From contig CABUHI010000011.1 in assembly GCA_902491345.1 (NCBI GenBank), forward strand, positions 1 to 59,760: DNA of 59,760 nt, written 5' to 3'. The translations under genes and the position numbers were made by a program. Source of the DNA: an uncultured Collinsella sp. (GTDB lineage Bacteria; Actinomycetota; Coriobacteriia; Coriobacteriales; Coriobacteriaceae). This document shows positions 1-8,035 of this stretch, piece after piece. The first letter of the stretch is position 1, and every line of letters starts with the position of its first letter. The notes under the pieces were generated by a model that saw nothing but the letters and a program-made list of their open reading frames with translations, had not been told where the DNA came from and ran no database searches.

Positions 1-489
1 GTTGGGGCCAGGCCCGATTTTGCCTCTTGACAATGTCCTGCTCATATTAAAAGGATGGAGATGCTTTGGACATAGTCCATCAAACACCACATCCCCATTG
101 TCGTTCGAGCCGACCAGGCGCCAAGTATAATGATCGACCCAGTCATCTCCGTCATATATGGTGTCCATGAGCAACTTCCCGTCTAGAGAGAGAAACCTAT
201 TTGGACATCGGGGCGCAAAACCGCAATCCATATCGGGCCTGCAGCAGCTCCAACCCAACGCACCACATAGGTTCCCTTTCGTACATGTGTATCAATCTGC
301 CCCGAAATGCCGGTGAATGCAATTCCAGACCCGTTTGTCGGATAGCAATCGACGTATTTTTGTTTTACGCTCACAACCTTGTATAGATATATCGTTCCAG
401 CAAAAGAGAAGGGATCGTGACTATTTTAGATCTATATGGCCAATTCGAGCCCTCACCATGGCAATTGTTGCAGCTGGGTTTCTTTTCAT
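1..489 (-). pseudogene. decayed gene remnant running off the left edge
   Basis: Reading leftwards, a start at 489 (MKRNPAATIA...) meets a stop at 421. The next frame is open from about 428 to 183 (containing QKYVDCYPTNGSG and VRWVGAAAGPIW), and a third frame is open from about 217 to the window edge (LLMDTIYDGDDWVDHYTW). The second junction sits in a CT dinucleotide run near 184-194: removing one CT unit joins IGFSL to DGKLLMD without a stop. I do not recognise the family. It could be a pseudogene or a slip-prone coding gene; the rest of it is outside the window. The 490-603 stretch shows nothing recognisable. Confidence 0.35.
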
Positions 490-603
490 TAATATTTCAC
501 TTTGGTAAATCCCCGCCCCTAAGCATTAAACCCGAAGTCCACCGAGTGGGCCGCTGTTGACGTGGCGATGCTTGGATTGGCGCGCACGCACTCAAAATCG
601 GCA

Positions 604-628
604 ACAAAAAAGCCGCCCGAAGGCGGCT
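604..628 (-). terminator. intrinsic terminator of the tRNA gene
   Basis: On the minus strand AGCCGCC-TTCG-GGCGGCT is followed by TTTTTGTTGC. It lies 12 bases past the 3' end of the tRNA. Confidence 0.85.
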
Positions 629-639
629 ATCTTGTGCAA

Positions 640-715
640 TGGAGCCAGCGACCGGGCTCGAACCGGTGACCCCCGCTTTACGAGAGCGGTGCTCTACCAA
701 CTGAGCTACGCTGGC
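640..715 (-). tRNA. tRNA-Thr (anticodon CGT)
   Basis: A 76-base cloverleaf with encoded 3' CCA. The minus strand begins GCCAGCGTAGCTCAGTTGG, has anticodon stem CCGCT/AGCGG with loop CTCGTAA (anticodon at 680-682 on the plus strand as acg), and a T arm GGTTCGAGCCC. Anticodon CGT reads ACG threonine codons. It is followed by its own intrinsic terminator. Confidence 0.96.
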
Positions 716-872
716 GGCCATGTGGTGACGCAACTGAGGCGTCAACGGCTGTCTATGATACGGGACATCGCACATCCGCGCAAGGGTTCTGACGGCTTTT
801 CTCACTTTAAATGCACTAATATTGGTGACGTGATGTCTTGCTCTTGCGGATCTCAAGCAGAATGGGGCAGCG

Positions 873-1352
873 ATGGCTCAACCCAAGATTCTTCTCACAC
901 GTATCGACGACCGTTTCATTTACGGGCAAGACGTTGAGCTGTGGAACGAAGCCGTGGGTTCCAACCTTGTTTTAATCGTCAACGATGAGATTGCGGCTGA
1001 TTCGCGCAAGTGGGCCCCTATGAGGGTGGCGACACCCGAGGGTGTCTGGACGCGGTTTTTCTCGGTGCAAAGGACTGTCGACATCATTCATACCGCAACG
1101 CCGCGCCAATGGATTCTCATCATGGTGGCGTCGCCCACGGATGCACTCGCGCTGGTTAAGGGCGGAGTGCCGATCACCAAGATCAGCATTGGCCATATGC
1201 AGGCAGGGGAGGGCAAGCGCCCCATAACGCCCGCGGTTGCCGTGAGCGACGCAGACGTTGCTGCCCTCAAAGAACTGCAGGCGCTCGGCATAGAGCTAGA
1301 AATCCGCTATCTCCCCAGTTCCAATCCCGACCCCATCCAACTGGTCATTTAA
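873..1352 (+). CDS. orphan PTS IIB-like protein, mannose/fructose/sorbose family, missing phosphorylation His
   Basis: A 159-residue protein whose N-terminus RIDDRFIYGQDVELW aligns by eye with the IIB signature R-hydrophobic-D-x-R-L-I-H-G-Q of the mannose-family PTS. In that family the His accepts phosphate from IIA; here the codon is tac, so the residue is Tyr (about residue 18). The rest (KISIGHMQAGEGKRPI, ELQALGIELEIRYLP) fits the same family and the usual length of about 160. No IIA, IIC or IID partner is nearby, so it is unlikely to transport sugar. A regulatory or sensing role is a guess. It is read toward galM, which is on the other strand. Confidence 0.75.
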   Translation: MAQPKILLTRIDDRFIYGQDVELWNEAVGSNLVLIVNDEIAADSRKWAPMRVATPEGVWTRFFSVQRTVDIIHTATPRQWILIMVASPTDALALVKGGVPITKISIGHMQAGEGKRPITPAVAVSDADVAALKELQALGIELEIRYLPSSNPDPIQLVI

Positions 1353-1376
1353 GAACGTCCCCAATGACTAGGCAGC

Positions 1377-1408
1377 AAAACGCCCGTCGGCGGCGGTGCC
1401 GGCGGGCG
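1377..1408 (-). terminator. intrinsic terminator of galM
   Basis: On the minus strand GCCCGCCGGC pairs with GCCGACGGGC and is followed by GTTTTGCTG, just after the galM stop at 1437. Confidence 0.75.
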
Positions 1409-1436
1409 CTACTGTGCGATATGTTGCGCCGTGCGT

Positions 1437-2489
1437 TTAGTGCCTCATAAAGTGGTATTCGATCACATTGCTGTAGGGGTGACCCGGGCCCACAATGCCC
1501 TGCGGGAACAGCGGCTGGTGCGGCGTGTCGGGGTACATTTCTGCCTCGAGGGCAAAGCCGGCACCCCAGCCATAGTTAGCATCGTCCTTGGCGTGCTCGT
1601 CGCCCAACCAGTTGCCGGTGTAGAGCTGCACACCCGGGGCGGTGGTGTAGTAGTCCATCTCGCGGCCGGTCCACATTTCCTCAACATGCAGGGCGCGGCG
1701 CAGGTTGCGGCCGTACTGATAGCCATCGATGCACAGGCAGTGATCGTAGCCACGGGCCTGCTTAATCTGCGGGTCGTCGGCCTCCATGCCGGGCGCGACG
1801 GGGCGCAGCTCGCGAAAGTCAAACGGCGTGCCCTCGACCGGAGCAATCTCGCCGGTGGGGATGTTCTGCTCGTTAATGGGCAGGTAGTGAGCAGCGTTAG
1901 CAACAAAGAAGTGCTCACAGTCCATGCCGGCGTTATGACCGGCAAGGTTAAAGTACGTATGGTTGGTCATGGACACGTACGTGGCGCGGTCGCTCTCGCA
2001 GCCATACTCGATGCGGAAGACGCCGGTGCGCGTAACGGTAAACACAGCCGTAAAGGTTCGGTTGCCGGGCAGGCCCAGCTCGCCATCCTTAAGCGAGGTA
2101 GTCATGCGCACGGCATTGTGGACCTCGTCGAGTTCAACATCCCACACGCGCTTGTGCAGGCCATGCTCAAGATCACTGTGCAGGTTGTTGGCGCCCTCGT
2201 TGGCGGGCATATGCCAGTCCGTGCCGTCGATGGTGATCGTGGCGCCCGCGGTGCGGTTTGCCACGGGGCCGATGGTCGCGCCAAAGCAGGCGGGGTTGTC
2301 AAAGTAATCCTCGAGCTTATCGAAGCCCAGCACCACATCGCGCACGTTGCCGGGGATGTCGGGCACATCGATGCCAAGCACGGTGGCACCAAAGTCCATA
2401 ATGCGAACGCAGATCTCGGGCCCGTTGAGGGTGTAACGATGAACGGGGGTACCGCACGGCGCGGTGCCGAAAAGCTCGGAAGTGATCAT
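1437..2489 (-). CDS. galM: aldose 1-epimerase (galactose mutarotase)
   Basis: Interconverts alpha and beta anomers of galactose ahead of galactokinase, in the cytoplasm. The 350-residue product carries NRTAGA (78-83), NNLHSD with a candidate His104, and the mutarotase signature TNHTYFNLAGH (175-185, His177), with a late Glu in GFALEAEMYPD. Length matches the family. I start at 2489 because AGGAA lies 6 bases upstream; an in-frame upstream ATG at 2549 would add 20 unlike residues with no ribosome site. It diverges from the DeoR gene at 2695 and supplies the Leloir pathway together with galK-galT at 31-34 kb. Confidence 0.92.
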   Translation of the reverse strand: MITSELFGTAPCGTPVHRYTLNGPEICVRIMDFGATVLGIDVPDIPGNVRDVVLGFDKLEDYFDNPACFGATIGPVANRTAGATITIDGTDWHMPANEGANNLHSDLEHGLHKRVWDVELDEVHNAVRMTTSLKDGELGLPGNRTFTAVFTVTRTGVFRIEYGCESDRATYVSMTNHTYFNLAGHNAGMDCEHFFVANAAHYLPINEQNIPTGEIAPVEGTPFDFRELRPVAPGMEADDPQIKQARGYDHCLCIDGYQYGRNLRRALHVEEMWTGREMDYYTTAPGVQLYTGNWLGDEHAKDDANYGWGAGFALEAEMYPDTPHQPLFPQGIVGPGHPYSNVIEYHFMRH

Positions 2490-2694
2490 TTGGTTCCTAA
2501 CATCGAGGTATTTCGGACAAACTGTAGCGCGAACAGGCGAGATTATCACTACACCCCACTAAAGCAGGGGGTATTTTTCTCAAAAAAGTGATGATTAGAG
2601 CTGTGCGGGCGTTCATTTCTGACGCGCGCGAGTCTGATACAATTTGTTCGTTATTGTTTGAATTGACGTGAGCGTGGAACAGCGAGGACTCATC

Positions 2695-3459
2695 GTGATT
2701 AAAGCGGAGCGACAGGATAAGGTTCGGCAGCTGCTCGAGGAACAGGGAACGGTCTCGGTCAAGGAGATTTCGGATGCGTTAGGTGTCTCGGATATGACGA
2801 TCCGCCGTGACCTTGAGGAGCTTGCGAGCCTGGGCGAGATCGAGCGCGTGCACGGCGGAGCCCGCAGTGCACAGGGCCGTCCACACGCTATGCTGCGTCA
2901 TGAGTATTCGCACAGCGAAAAGCGCACGAAGCATGCCGAGGAAAAGTTGCAGATTGCGCGCCGTTCCGTGGAGCTTATCGAGGAAGGCTCGACCATCTTT
3001 TTGGGCACGGGCACCACGGTTGAGCAGATGGCCTCGATGCTGCCGGCGTTTCGCCTGCGCATTGTGACCAATTCGCTTTCGGTGTTTAACCTGCTCGAGG
3101 CGCGCGAAGACTGCGAACTGTGCCTGGTGGGCGGCGTGTACCGCCGCCGCACTGCCGCCTTTGTGGGCCCCACGGCCGAGGATACCTTGCGTGCGCTGGG
3201 CATCGATGCAGCCTTTATCGGTGCCAACGGCATTTTGGACGGCGACGTGTCTACGTCTAACATGGAAGAGGGCCGCATCCAGCAGCTCGCCTTTAGCAAG
3301 GCCGACTCGCGCTATCTGATTGCCGACTCCAGCAAGATCGGCAAGCGCGACTTCTACACCTTCTGTCGCCTGGACAGTTTGGACGCCGTGGTGTGCGAGC
3401 CGAGTATCTCGGTCGAGGACCGCGCCGCCATCGAGGAGCACACACAGGTCATCTGCTAG
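2695..3459 (+). CDS. DeoR/GlpR-family sugar regulator (LacR-like)
   Basis: Transcriptional repressor of about 254 residues. The N-terminal winged helix includes VSVKEISDALGVSDMTIRRD (about 20-39); the C-terminal sugar-phosphate sensor domain has FLGTGTTVEQMA and IGANGILDGDVSTSN, typical of DeoRC. The GTG at 2695 is preferred because GCGAGGA precedes it by 7 bases; a GTG at 2668 would add 9 residues. DeoR regulators of this type often control lac/tagatose-6-P genes, and DeoR-like inverted repeats precede lacA at 26.2 kb, but the link is inferred. A truncated second copy lies at 7645-7987. Confidence 0.88.
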   Translation: MIKAERQDKVRQLLEEQGTVSVKEISDALGVSDMTIRRDLEELASLGEIERVHGGARSAQGRPHAMLRHEYSHSEKRTKHAEEKLQIARRSVELIEEGSTIFLGTGTTVEQMASMLPAFRLRIVTNSLSVFNLLEAREDCELCLVGGVYRRRTAAFVGPTAEDTLRALGIDAAFIGANGILDGDVSTSNMEEGRIQQLAFSKADSRYLIADSSKIGKRDFYTFCRLDSLDAVVCEPSISVEDRAAIEEHTQVIC

Positions 3460-3578
3460 CTAACGCTACGGGATTGCCAACAGGCGATGCGGGAGGACTT
3501 TTACCTCCTGTCATTGTGGAAACCAGCGCGTCAGCGCTACGCAATATGACGCGCAAATGAGGACCCCACAATCAAATC

Positions 3579-3716
3579 GTCTCAACCTGTAACATCTAGA
3601 CGTCCAAAACCGGTCTAAGTGTTACAGATTGAGACAATTCGGCGGGGTCTACCTTGTTTGTCTCGATCTGTAACGGTTAGGACTTAAAAACTCGGCTACG
3701 TGTTACAGATCGAGAC
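3579..3716. repeat. 57-bp palindrome array, two units
   Basis: Units at 3579-3635 and 3660-3716, separated by 24 bases. Each begins GTCTC(A/G)A(T/C)CTGTAAC and ends GTTACAGAT(T/C)GAGAC, giving a stem of about 15 bp around an A-rich centre. It lies between the convergent ends of the DeoR gene and the GntR gene. The same unit recurs at 9410, 14301 and 19310. Confidence 0.92.
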
Positions 3717-3731
3717 AAAAGAAAAAGAACA

Positions 3732-4451
3732 TTAGGACTTGAAAATAAAGTTTTGATAAGGGATTCGCCCAGTTAAGACGGTGCGGCAGACAATTGAGAT
3801 TAGTTTGCCTCCGGAGTCGTAAGCATAATGAGTCAGTTCGATGACCGGAAGTTTTGCAACACCATAATTACTGGCTTCGGAATCGCTAAGCTGACGTGCT
3901 CTATAGCTTTCCCTAACAGATTGGATAGACTTGGACAAGTCGTCCATGATTCTGCTAAATGCCTGAAAATCTAACTGGTTATTCGGAACGCGCGACTTTG
4001 AAATGAAGAACGTATCAGCGCCTATGAAGCTGCCTTCAAGTTCGTAGGTCAATTCAAGACGCTGAATTTCATCGCGACTTTGACATCCAAATTGTTGGAG
4101 CATCATTACGGAAATTGGACGACCTGATGTGAGGCCGCCGAAATGTTTGGTGATGGCATCCGGATCAACGCCATCGCAATGGCTTGCAAAGTCAAAGTCT
4201 AAAAGTGAATTGAGCTCGCTAACGCGTTTCGGTGCAACAAACGACCCCTTACCTTGGATTCGATAGATACTTCCACGACGCTCCAGCTCACTCATGGCAA
4301 GTCGGACGGTTGTTCTGCTTACGGCGTATTCGTCGCAGAGTTCCATTTCTGTTGGAAGTTTATCGTCTGCTTGATATTCATCGACGATCTGCTTGAGCAG
4401 CGCGTCGGTGAGCTGTAAATAGAGTGGCCGTTTTTCGTGTGTATCGAGCAT
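3732..4451 (-). CDS. GntR/UTRA-family transcriptional regulator
   Basis: Repressor of about 239 residues. The N-terminal GntR winged helix reads RPLYLQLTDALLKQIVD, then DKLPTEMELCDEYAVSRTTV, and ends RIQGKGSFV; the C-terminal part has UTRA-type effector-domain features (YELEGSFIGADTFF). Start 4451 is chosen because GAGG lies 6 bases upstream; 4469 is an alternative. It lies directly downstream of, and on the same strand as, the TIM-barrel gene at 4524, and diverges with it from the PTS gene at 5801. Its likely operator is the perfect palindrome at 5491-5508. Sugar effector unknown. Confidence 0.87.
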   Translation of the reverse strand: MLDTHEKRPLYLQLTDALLKQIVDEYQADDKLPTEMELCDEYAVSRTTVRLAMSELERRGSIYRIQGKGSFVAPKRVSELNSLLDFDFASHCDGVDPDAITKHFGGLTSGRPISVMMLQQFGCQSRDEIQRLELTYELEGSFIGADTFFISKSRVPNNQLDFQAFSRIMDDLSKSIQSVRESYRARQLSDSEASNYGVAKLPVIELTHYAYDSGGKLISIVCRTVLTGRIPYQNFIFKS

Positions 4452-4523
4452 TAGAGCCTCAGTTTGCATGTTGGTTATACCTGATGGTTGCCTCAGTCGG
4501 GATGTAACGTGGGCAAGGTAACC

Positions 4524-5444
4524 TTAACGTATCACAGAGCGGCTCAGCATGACGATCTGATGCCTGTATCCACGAAGGGCTTGTCCGAGCGTGAAGATAT
4601 TCTGGGGCAGGCAAATACCGTTCATGGAGTCCCCGATATGTTGGAGGTCAGCGCCGGCTGCTTTTGCTGCAAGGCCTATTTTCTTAATGGTCTCGCTGTC
4701 GCAGGAGTCTTGACTCGTCCCGTTCGCCGCCATGACGAGAACCTTCTCTTCAATTGACTTGCCTACGTTGTGGGATCGTACAAAGTCTACGATGGCGCGC
4801 AGGTCTGCTTCTTGGAAGCAAGGGACGGTGTAGGGGGCTGGTACGAGAAGGATATCGACGCCGAGGTCAACAAACTTGCGCGCAATTTCGAGCGTCATGA
4901 CAGGTTCCGCAACGCCTGCTCCATGCATTTTTCCGGCTATGATCAGGCCATTGAAATGCTCTTTGGAGAGTTTGATCGAATGGGCGATTGCATCGTTGGA
5001 GACGCCAGTTCCAGGGTTGCCTGTGAGGCAAATAAAATCAAATCCGAGTTCGTTTGCCTTTTCTAAGGTCTTGGGAGAGACGCGACGACCCATGGGGATT
5101 TCCGTACGGGATTCAGACATCTCTGCCTCGTTATCAACTGGCTCCAGATTGACGCCAATGGGCCTTCCGCATGCTCGCTTCACCCAAGTGACCGGGTTTT
5201 CATTGAGATCATCTGGAATACCGGCAATAACTGGATCGAACACATCGAGCGCGTTAAACAGAAGCAGGTCGGCACCTGCGGCACGTTCGATTTCTGCATT
5301 AGTAACGCCGCCGAGAAATTGGGAAGAGGGTACGTTTTCCGCCATGATGGTACGTCCCTCGGAAGCCAGAATTGCCTGCTTTAGATCCATGGGTGACGTG
5401 GCGGCAAAATCGGATGCGGACATGTTCAGTAATCGTTTGGGCAT
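4524..5444 (-). CDS. TIM-barrel PEP-phosphonomutase-like protein of PTS operons
   Basis: A 306-residue cytoplasmic protein starting MPKRLLNMSASDFAATSP. It has a barrel-like alternation (GRTIMAENV, ADLLLFNALDVF, FDFICLTGNPGTGVSN, GLIIAGKMHGAG, VDILLVPAPYTVP). I recognise the family from PTS operons, where it is annotated as PEP phosphonomutase-like or DUF7916 (name from memory); its reaction is not known to me. It is probably co-transcribed with the downstream GntR gene (72 bases apart) and divergent from PTS gene 5801, so it likely acts on the sugar phosphate delivered by that PTS. Confidence 0.7.
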   Translation of the reverse strand: MPKRLLNMSASDFAATSPMDLKQAILASEGRTIMAENVPSSQFLGGVTNAEIERAAGADLLLFNALDVFDPVIAGIPDDLNENPVTWVKRACGRPIGVNLEPVDNEAEMSESRTEIPMGRRVSPKTLEKANELGFDFICLTGNPGTGVSNDAIAHSIKLSKEHFNGLIIAGKMHGAGVAEPVMTLEIARKFVDLGVDILLVPAPYTVPCFQEADLRAIVDFVRSHNVGKSIEEKVLVMAANGTSQDSCDSETIKKIGLAAKAAGADLQHIGDSMNGICLPQNIFTLGQALRGYRHQIVMLSRSVIR

Positions 5445-5490
5445 TGTTACTTCCTTTGACTAGAACGACAGGCTTGTGACATTGTCTCTA

Positions 5491-5508
5491 ATATTGTTAC
5501 AACAATAT
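5491..5508. promoter_or_regulatory. candidate GntR operator
   Basis: Perfect inverted repeat ATATTGTT-AC-AACAATAT in the divergent promoter between the TIM-barrel gene (start 5444) and the PTS gene (5801), 46 bases from the former. Its form fits a GntR/UTRA site. Confidence 0.5.
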
Positions 5509-5529
5509 ATTCAATATGTTATATCCAAT

Positions 5530-5639
5530 CGGTGAACGGTTGCAAGCTTATTGTATTGCTCGGAAAAAATAGCCTTTAGCTGGGAAAACCTTAAATTAAT
5601 CAACTACCGTTCACCGAATAAGTATTTGAATTCTTGACA
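5530..5639. promoter_or_regulatory. divergent promoter with two inverted ACCGTTCACCG boxes
   Basis: CGGTGAACGGT at 5530-5540 and its inverse ACCGTTCACCG at 5606-5616 lie upstream of a -35-like TTGACA at 5634-5639; a -10 (AAGAAT, 5657-5662) is weak. The same box recurs upstream of other sugar genes in the window (13188, 23075, 24264, 24285, 34483). The remaining intergenic sequence is A+T-rich and shows nothing else. Confidence 0.4.
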
Positions 5640-5800
5640 TATCGACAAAGCGGAAAAAGAATTGGTTATGACAAATCGCGCAAATGATATTACATTTCGC
5701 ACAAGAACGTATTCACTTACATAAGTGGATACAAACGGGGACGACGACGGTTGAGTCCGGATAAATCGTTGTGTGCCCGGGAATCATGAAAGGATGTGTT

Positions 5801-7495
5801 ATGGACGCTATCGTCAAATTCCTTGAAAAACACCAGCCCCTCTTCGACAAAATCTCGAGGAACATTTATCTGGTGGCGATTAAGGATGGCTTTCTCTCGA
5901 ATATGCCAATTGTGCTGTTCTCGAGCCTGTTCCTTCTTCTTTCGACGCTCCCTGCCTATGTAGGCATCACGCTTCCGTCTGAGGTGCTGGATTTCTTCAA
6001 TAAAATCTATGCATATACCATGGGACTTCTTGGCATTATGGTGGCCGGCACCACGGCGAGCTCACTTGCCATGTCGATGAACCGTCGCATGCCTTCGGGT
6101 AAATCTCTCAACCCCACCTCGTGCATGGTTTGTGCCATGTGCGGCATGCTCTTGCTATCGGTGACGAACGATGTTGTCTCGATTGGCGGAGCAGATACAT
6201 CTGTTTTTGAAACCGGCTATATGGGAACCAAGGGTTTTCTCGCTGCGTTCGTAGCCGCATTCTTGACCGTTAATATCTATAAGGTGTGCATTAGCCATAA
6301 TGTGACGATCAAGCTTCCCAAAGAGGTCCCTGGCTCTATTGCGCAGAGTTTTCGCGATATCTTTGCATTTGGGTTTTCGATCCTTGCGTGCGCTTTTATC
6401 GATCTTGCGAGCCGCAAGCTGCTTGCTGTGCCGTTCGCCAATTTGGTATCCGCTCTCATCTCGCCGCTGTTCTCCGCGGTCGACACCTATCCTGGCATGG
6501 CGCTTATCGAAGGCGCGGTCGCACTTTTCCAATTTATGGGTATCCACGGTGCTTCGGTTGTCATGAGTCCGATCAATGCTGCGCTCTACGGCAATACCGT
6601 TACCAATCTTGAGGTTTTCCAAGCAGGTGGACACCCGTCAATTGCTCTTACGCAGGACTTTACAAGCTTCATCGGCGGTCTGGGCGGTTCTGGCTGCACG
6701 TTCATCGTTCCTATTATCCTGATCATGTTTATGCGTTCCAAGCAGCTTAAAGCCATGGGCAAGGCATCGATTATCCCGGTGATTTTTGGAGTTAACGAGC
6801 CCGTTATCTTCGGTATGCCGATTGTTCTCAATCCCTATATGTTCGTGCCCTTCCTAGTGGCTCCTATGGTCAACGCCATTATCGGTAAATTTTTCATTGA
6901 CGTCATTGGAATGAACGCCCCCATGTATACCATGCCGTGGGCGCTTCCCGGCCCAATCGGTGCGTTCCTCACCACGGGTCTCGATCTGCGTTCTCTCGTA
7001 TTGATGGCAGTGCTGTTGGTCGTTGACTTTGTGATTTACTATCCGTTCTGCAAGGCGTATGACCATCAGCTTTGTTTGGAAGAGTCTGCAAAGGAGACTG
7101 CAGGAAACTCGGATGCAGATGCTATTGCCGCACAGGAAAATGTCGCAAAAGCTCTCGAGGCGGTAAAGGACAAGGCGGAGCAGATCCGCGTGCTTGTGCT
7201 TTGCCAGGGTGCCGGCACTTTGACTCTCTTGGCAAATGCTCTTCGCGAAGGTGCCGCTGCTAAGGGTGTCGATCTGGTTTCTCAGTCCGGTGCGTACGGA
7301 AGCCACTATGAGACGATGGATCAGTACAACGTGATTGTTCTGGCGCCCCAGGCACGCATGTACTATGACGCTATGAAGGCCGATACCGATCGCCTTGGAA
7401 TTAAACTGCTCACCACAAGGGGCAAGGAGTATATCGACCTTACCAACGATCCCGAAGGTGCAATTGACTGGATCGTTCAGGAGCTGGCCAAATAG
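5801..7495 (+). CDS. PTS lactose/cellobiose-family EIICB
   Basis: Membrane permease fused to its phosphorylation domain. Residues 1-430 are the multi-helix IIC domain (start MDAIVKFLEKHQPLF; IHGASVV, VNEPVIFGMPIVLNP and GAFLTTG are family landmarks). After a linker, residues about 462-564 form the IIB domain with the phospho-acceptor Cys468 in VLVLCQGAGT. Start 5801 has AAGGA upstream. There is no EIIA nearby; the LacF-like EIIA at 24418 could serve it. Unlike the three other EIICBs here it has no GH1 partner; its locus contains the TIM-barrel protein and GntR instead. Substrate unknown. Confidence 0.9.
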   Translation: MDAIVKFLEKHQPLFDKISRNIYLVAIKDGFLSNMPIVLFSSLFLLLSTLPAYVGITLPSEVLDFFNKIYAYTMGLLGIMVAGTTASSLAMSMNRRMPSGKSLNPTSCMVCAMCGMLLLSVTNDVVSIGGADTSVFETGYMGTKGFLAAFVAAFLTVNIYKVCISHNVTIKLPKEVPGSIAQSFRDIFAFGFSILACAFIDLASRKLLAVPFANLVSALISPLFSAVDTYPGMALIEGAVALFQFMGIHGASVVMSPINAALYGNTVTNLEVFQAGGHPSIALTQDFTSFIGGLGGSGCTFIVPIILIMFMRSKQLKAMGKASIIPVIFGVNEPVIFGMPIVLNPYMFVPFLVAPMVNAIIGKFFIDVIGMNAPMYTMPWALPGPIGAFLTTGLDLRSLVLMAVLLVVDFVIYYPFCKAYDHQLCLEESAKETAGNSDADAIAAQENVAKALEAVKDKAEQIRVLVLCQGAGTLTLLANALREGAAAKGVDLVSQSGAYGSHYETMDQYNVIVLAPQARMYYDAMKADTDRLGIKLLTTRGKEYIDLTNDPEGAIDWIVQELAK

Positions 7496-7530
7496 TGGAT
7501 GCACTCTGTCGTTAATTCGTCGGTGTATAG

Positions 7531-7569
7531 TACGGCCCCGCAGCTTATTGAGCTGCGGGGCCGTATTTC
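7531..7569 (+). terminator. intrinsic terminator after the PTS gene
   Basis: TACGGCCCCGCAGCT pairs with AGCTGCGGGGCCGTA around a TATTG loop and is followed by TTTCG, 35 bases after the stop. Confidence 0.8.
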
Positions 7570-7644
7570 GTTGAGTATCTAATTGAGACAATGAACGCAA
7601 CCGTCGTGAGATCGCATTGGCGCTCTCCGAGTCACCGACAAACT

Positions 7645-7987
7645 GCCTTCCATCTATGTGACCAATTCGCTTTCGGTCTTTAGTCTGCTCGAGGCGCGCG
7701 AGGATTGCGAGCTGTGCCTGGTGGGCGGCATGTACCGTCGCCGCACCGCCGCCTTTGTGGGCCCCATGGCCGAGGATGCCCTGCGCGCACTAGGGATTGA
7801 CACGGCGTTTATCGGTGCCAACGGCATTCTGGATGGCGACGTGTCCACGTCCAACATGGACGAGGGCCGCATCCAGCAGCTCGCCTTTAGCAAGGCCGAT
7901 GCGCGCTATCTGATTGCCGACTCCAGCAGGATCGGCAGACGATACTTCTGCCCCCCCAGCCGGCGCAGGGGTACCGCTTTAAAATGA
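7645..7987 (+). pseudogene. truncated deoR copy (C-terminal fragment)
   Basis: The frame from VTNSLSVFSLLEARED to about ADSSRIGRRYF is nearly identical to the middle and C-terminal sensor domain of the DeoR gene at 2695-3459 (about 10 differences in 97 residues by eye). The winged-helix half is absent upstream and the end diverges into CPPSRRRGTALK. The short tract ATGACGCGCAAAT follows both copies (3547 and 7984). So this is a duplicated or recombination-derived remnant, not a functional regulator. Confidence 0.85.
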
Positions 7988-8035
7988 CGCGCAAATAATT
8001 TTGGGCAACAAGGATGAGGCTATTCTGGGATATGA

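Noticed and set aside
557..937. 126-codon plus-strand ORF
   Set aside because: It runs across the tRNA gene and its terminator and has no family resemblance.
1431..2591. 386-codon ORF on the plus strand opposite galM
   Set aside because: It is a long open frame only because of G+C-rich codon bias; galM on the other strand has all family motifs. The same applies to long opposite-strand frames over the PTS and GH1 genes, galK, aguA and the amidohydrolase.
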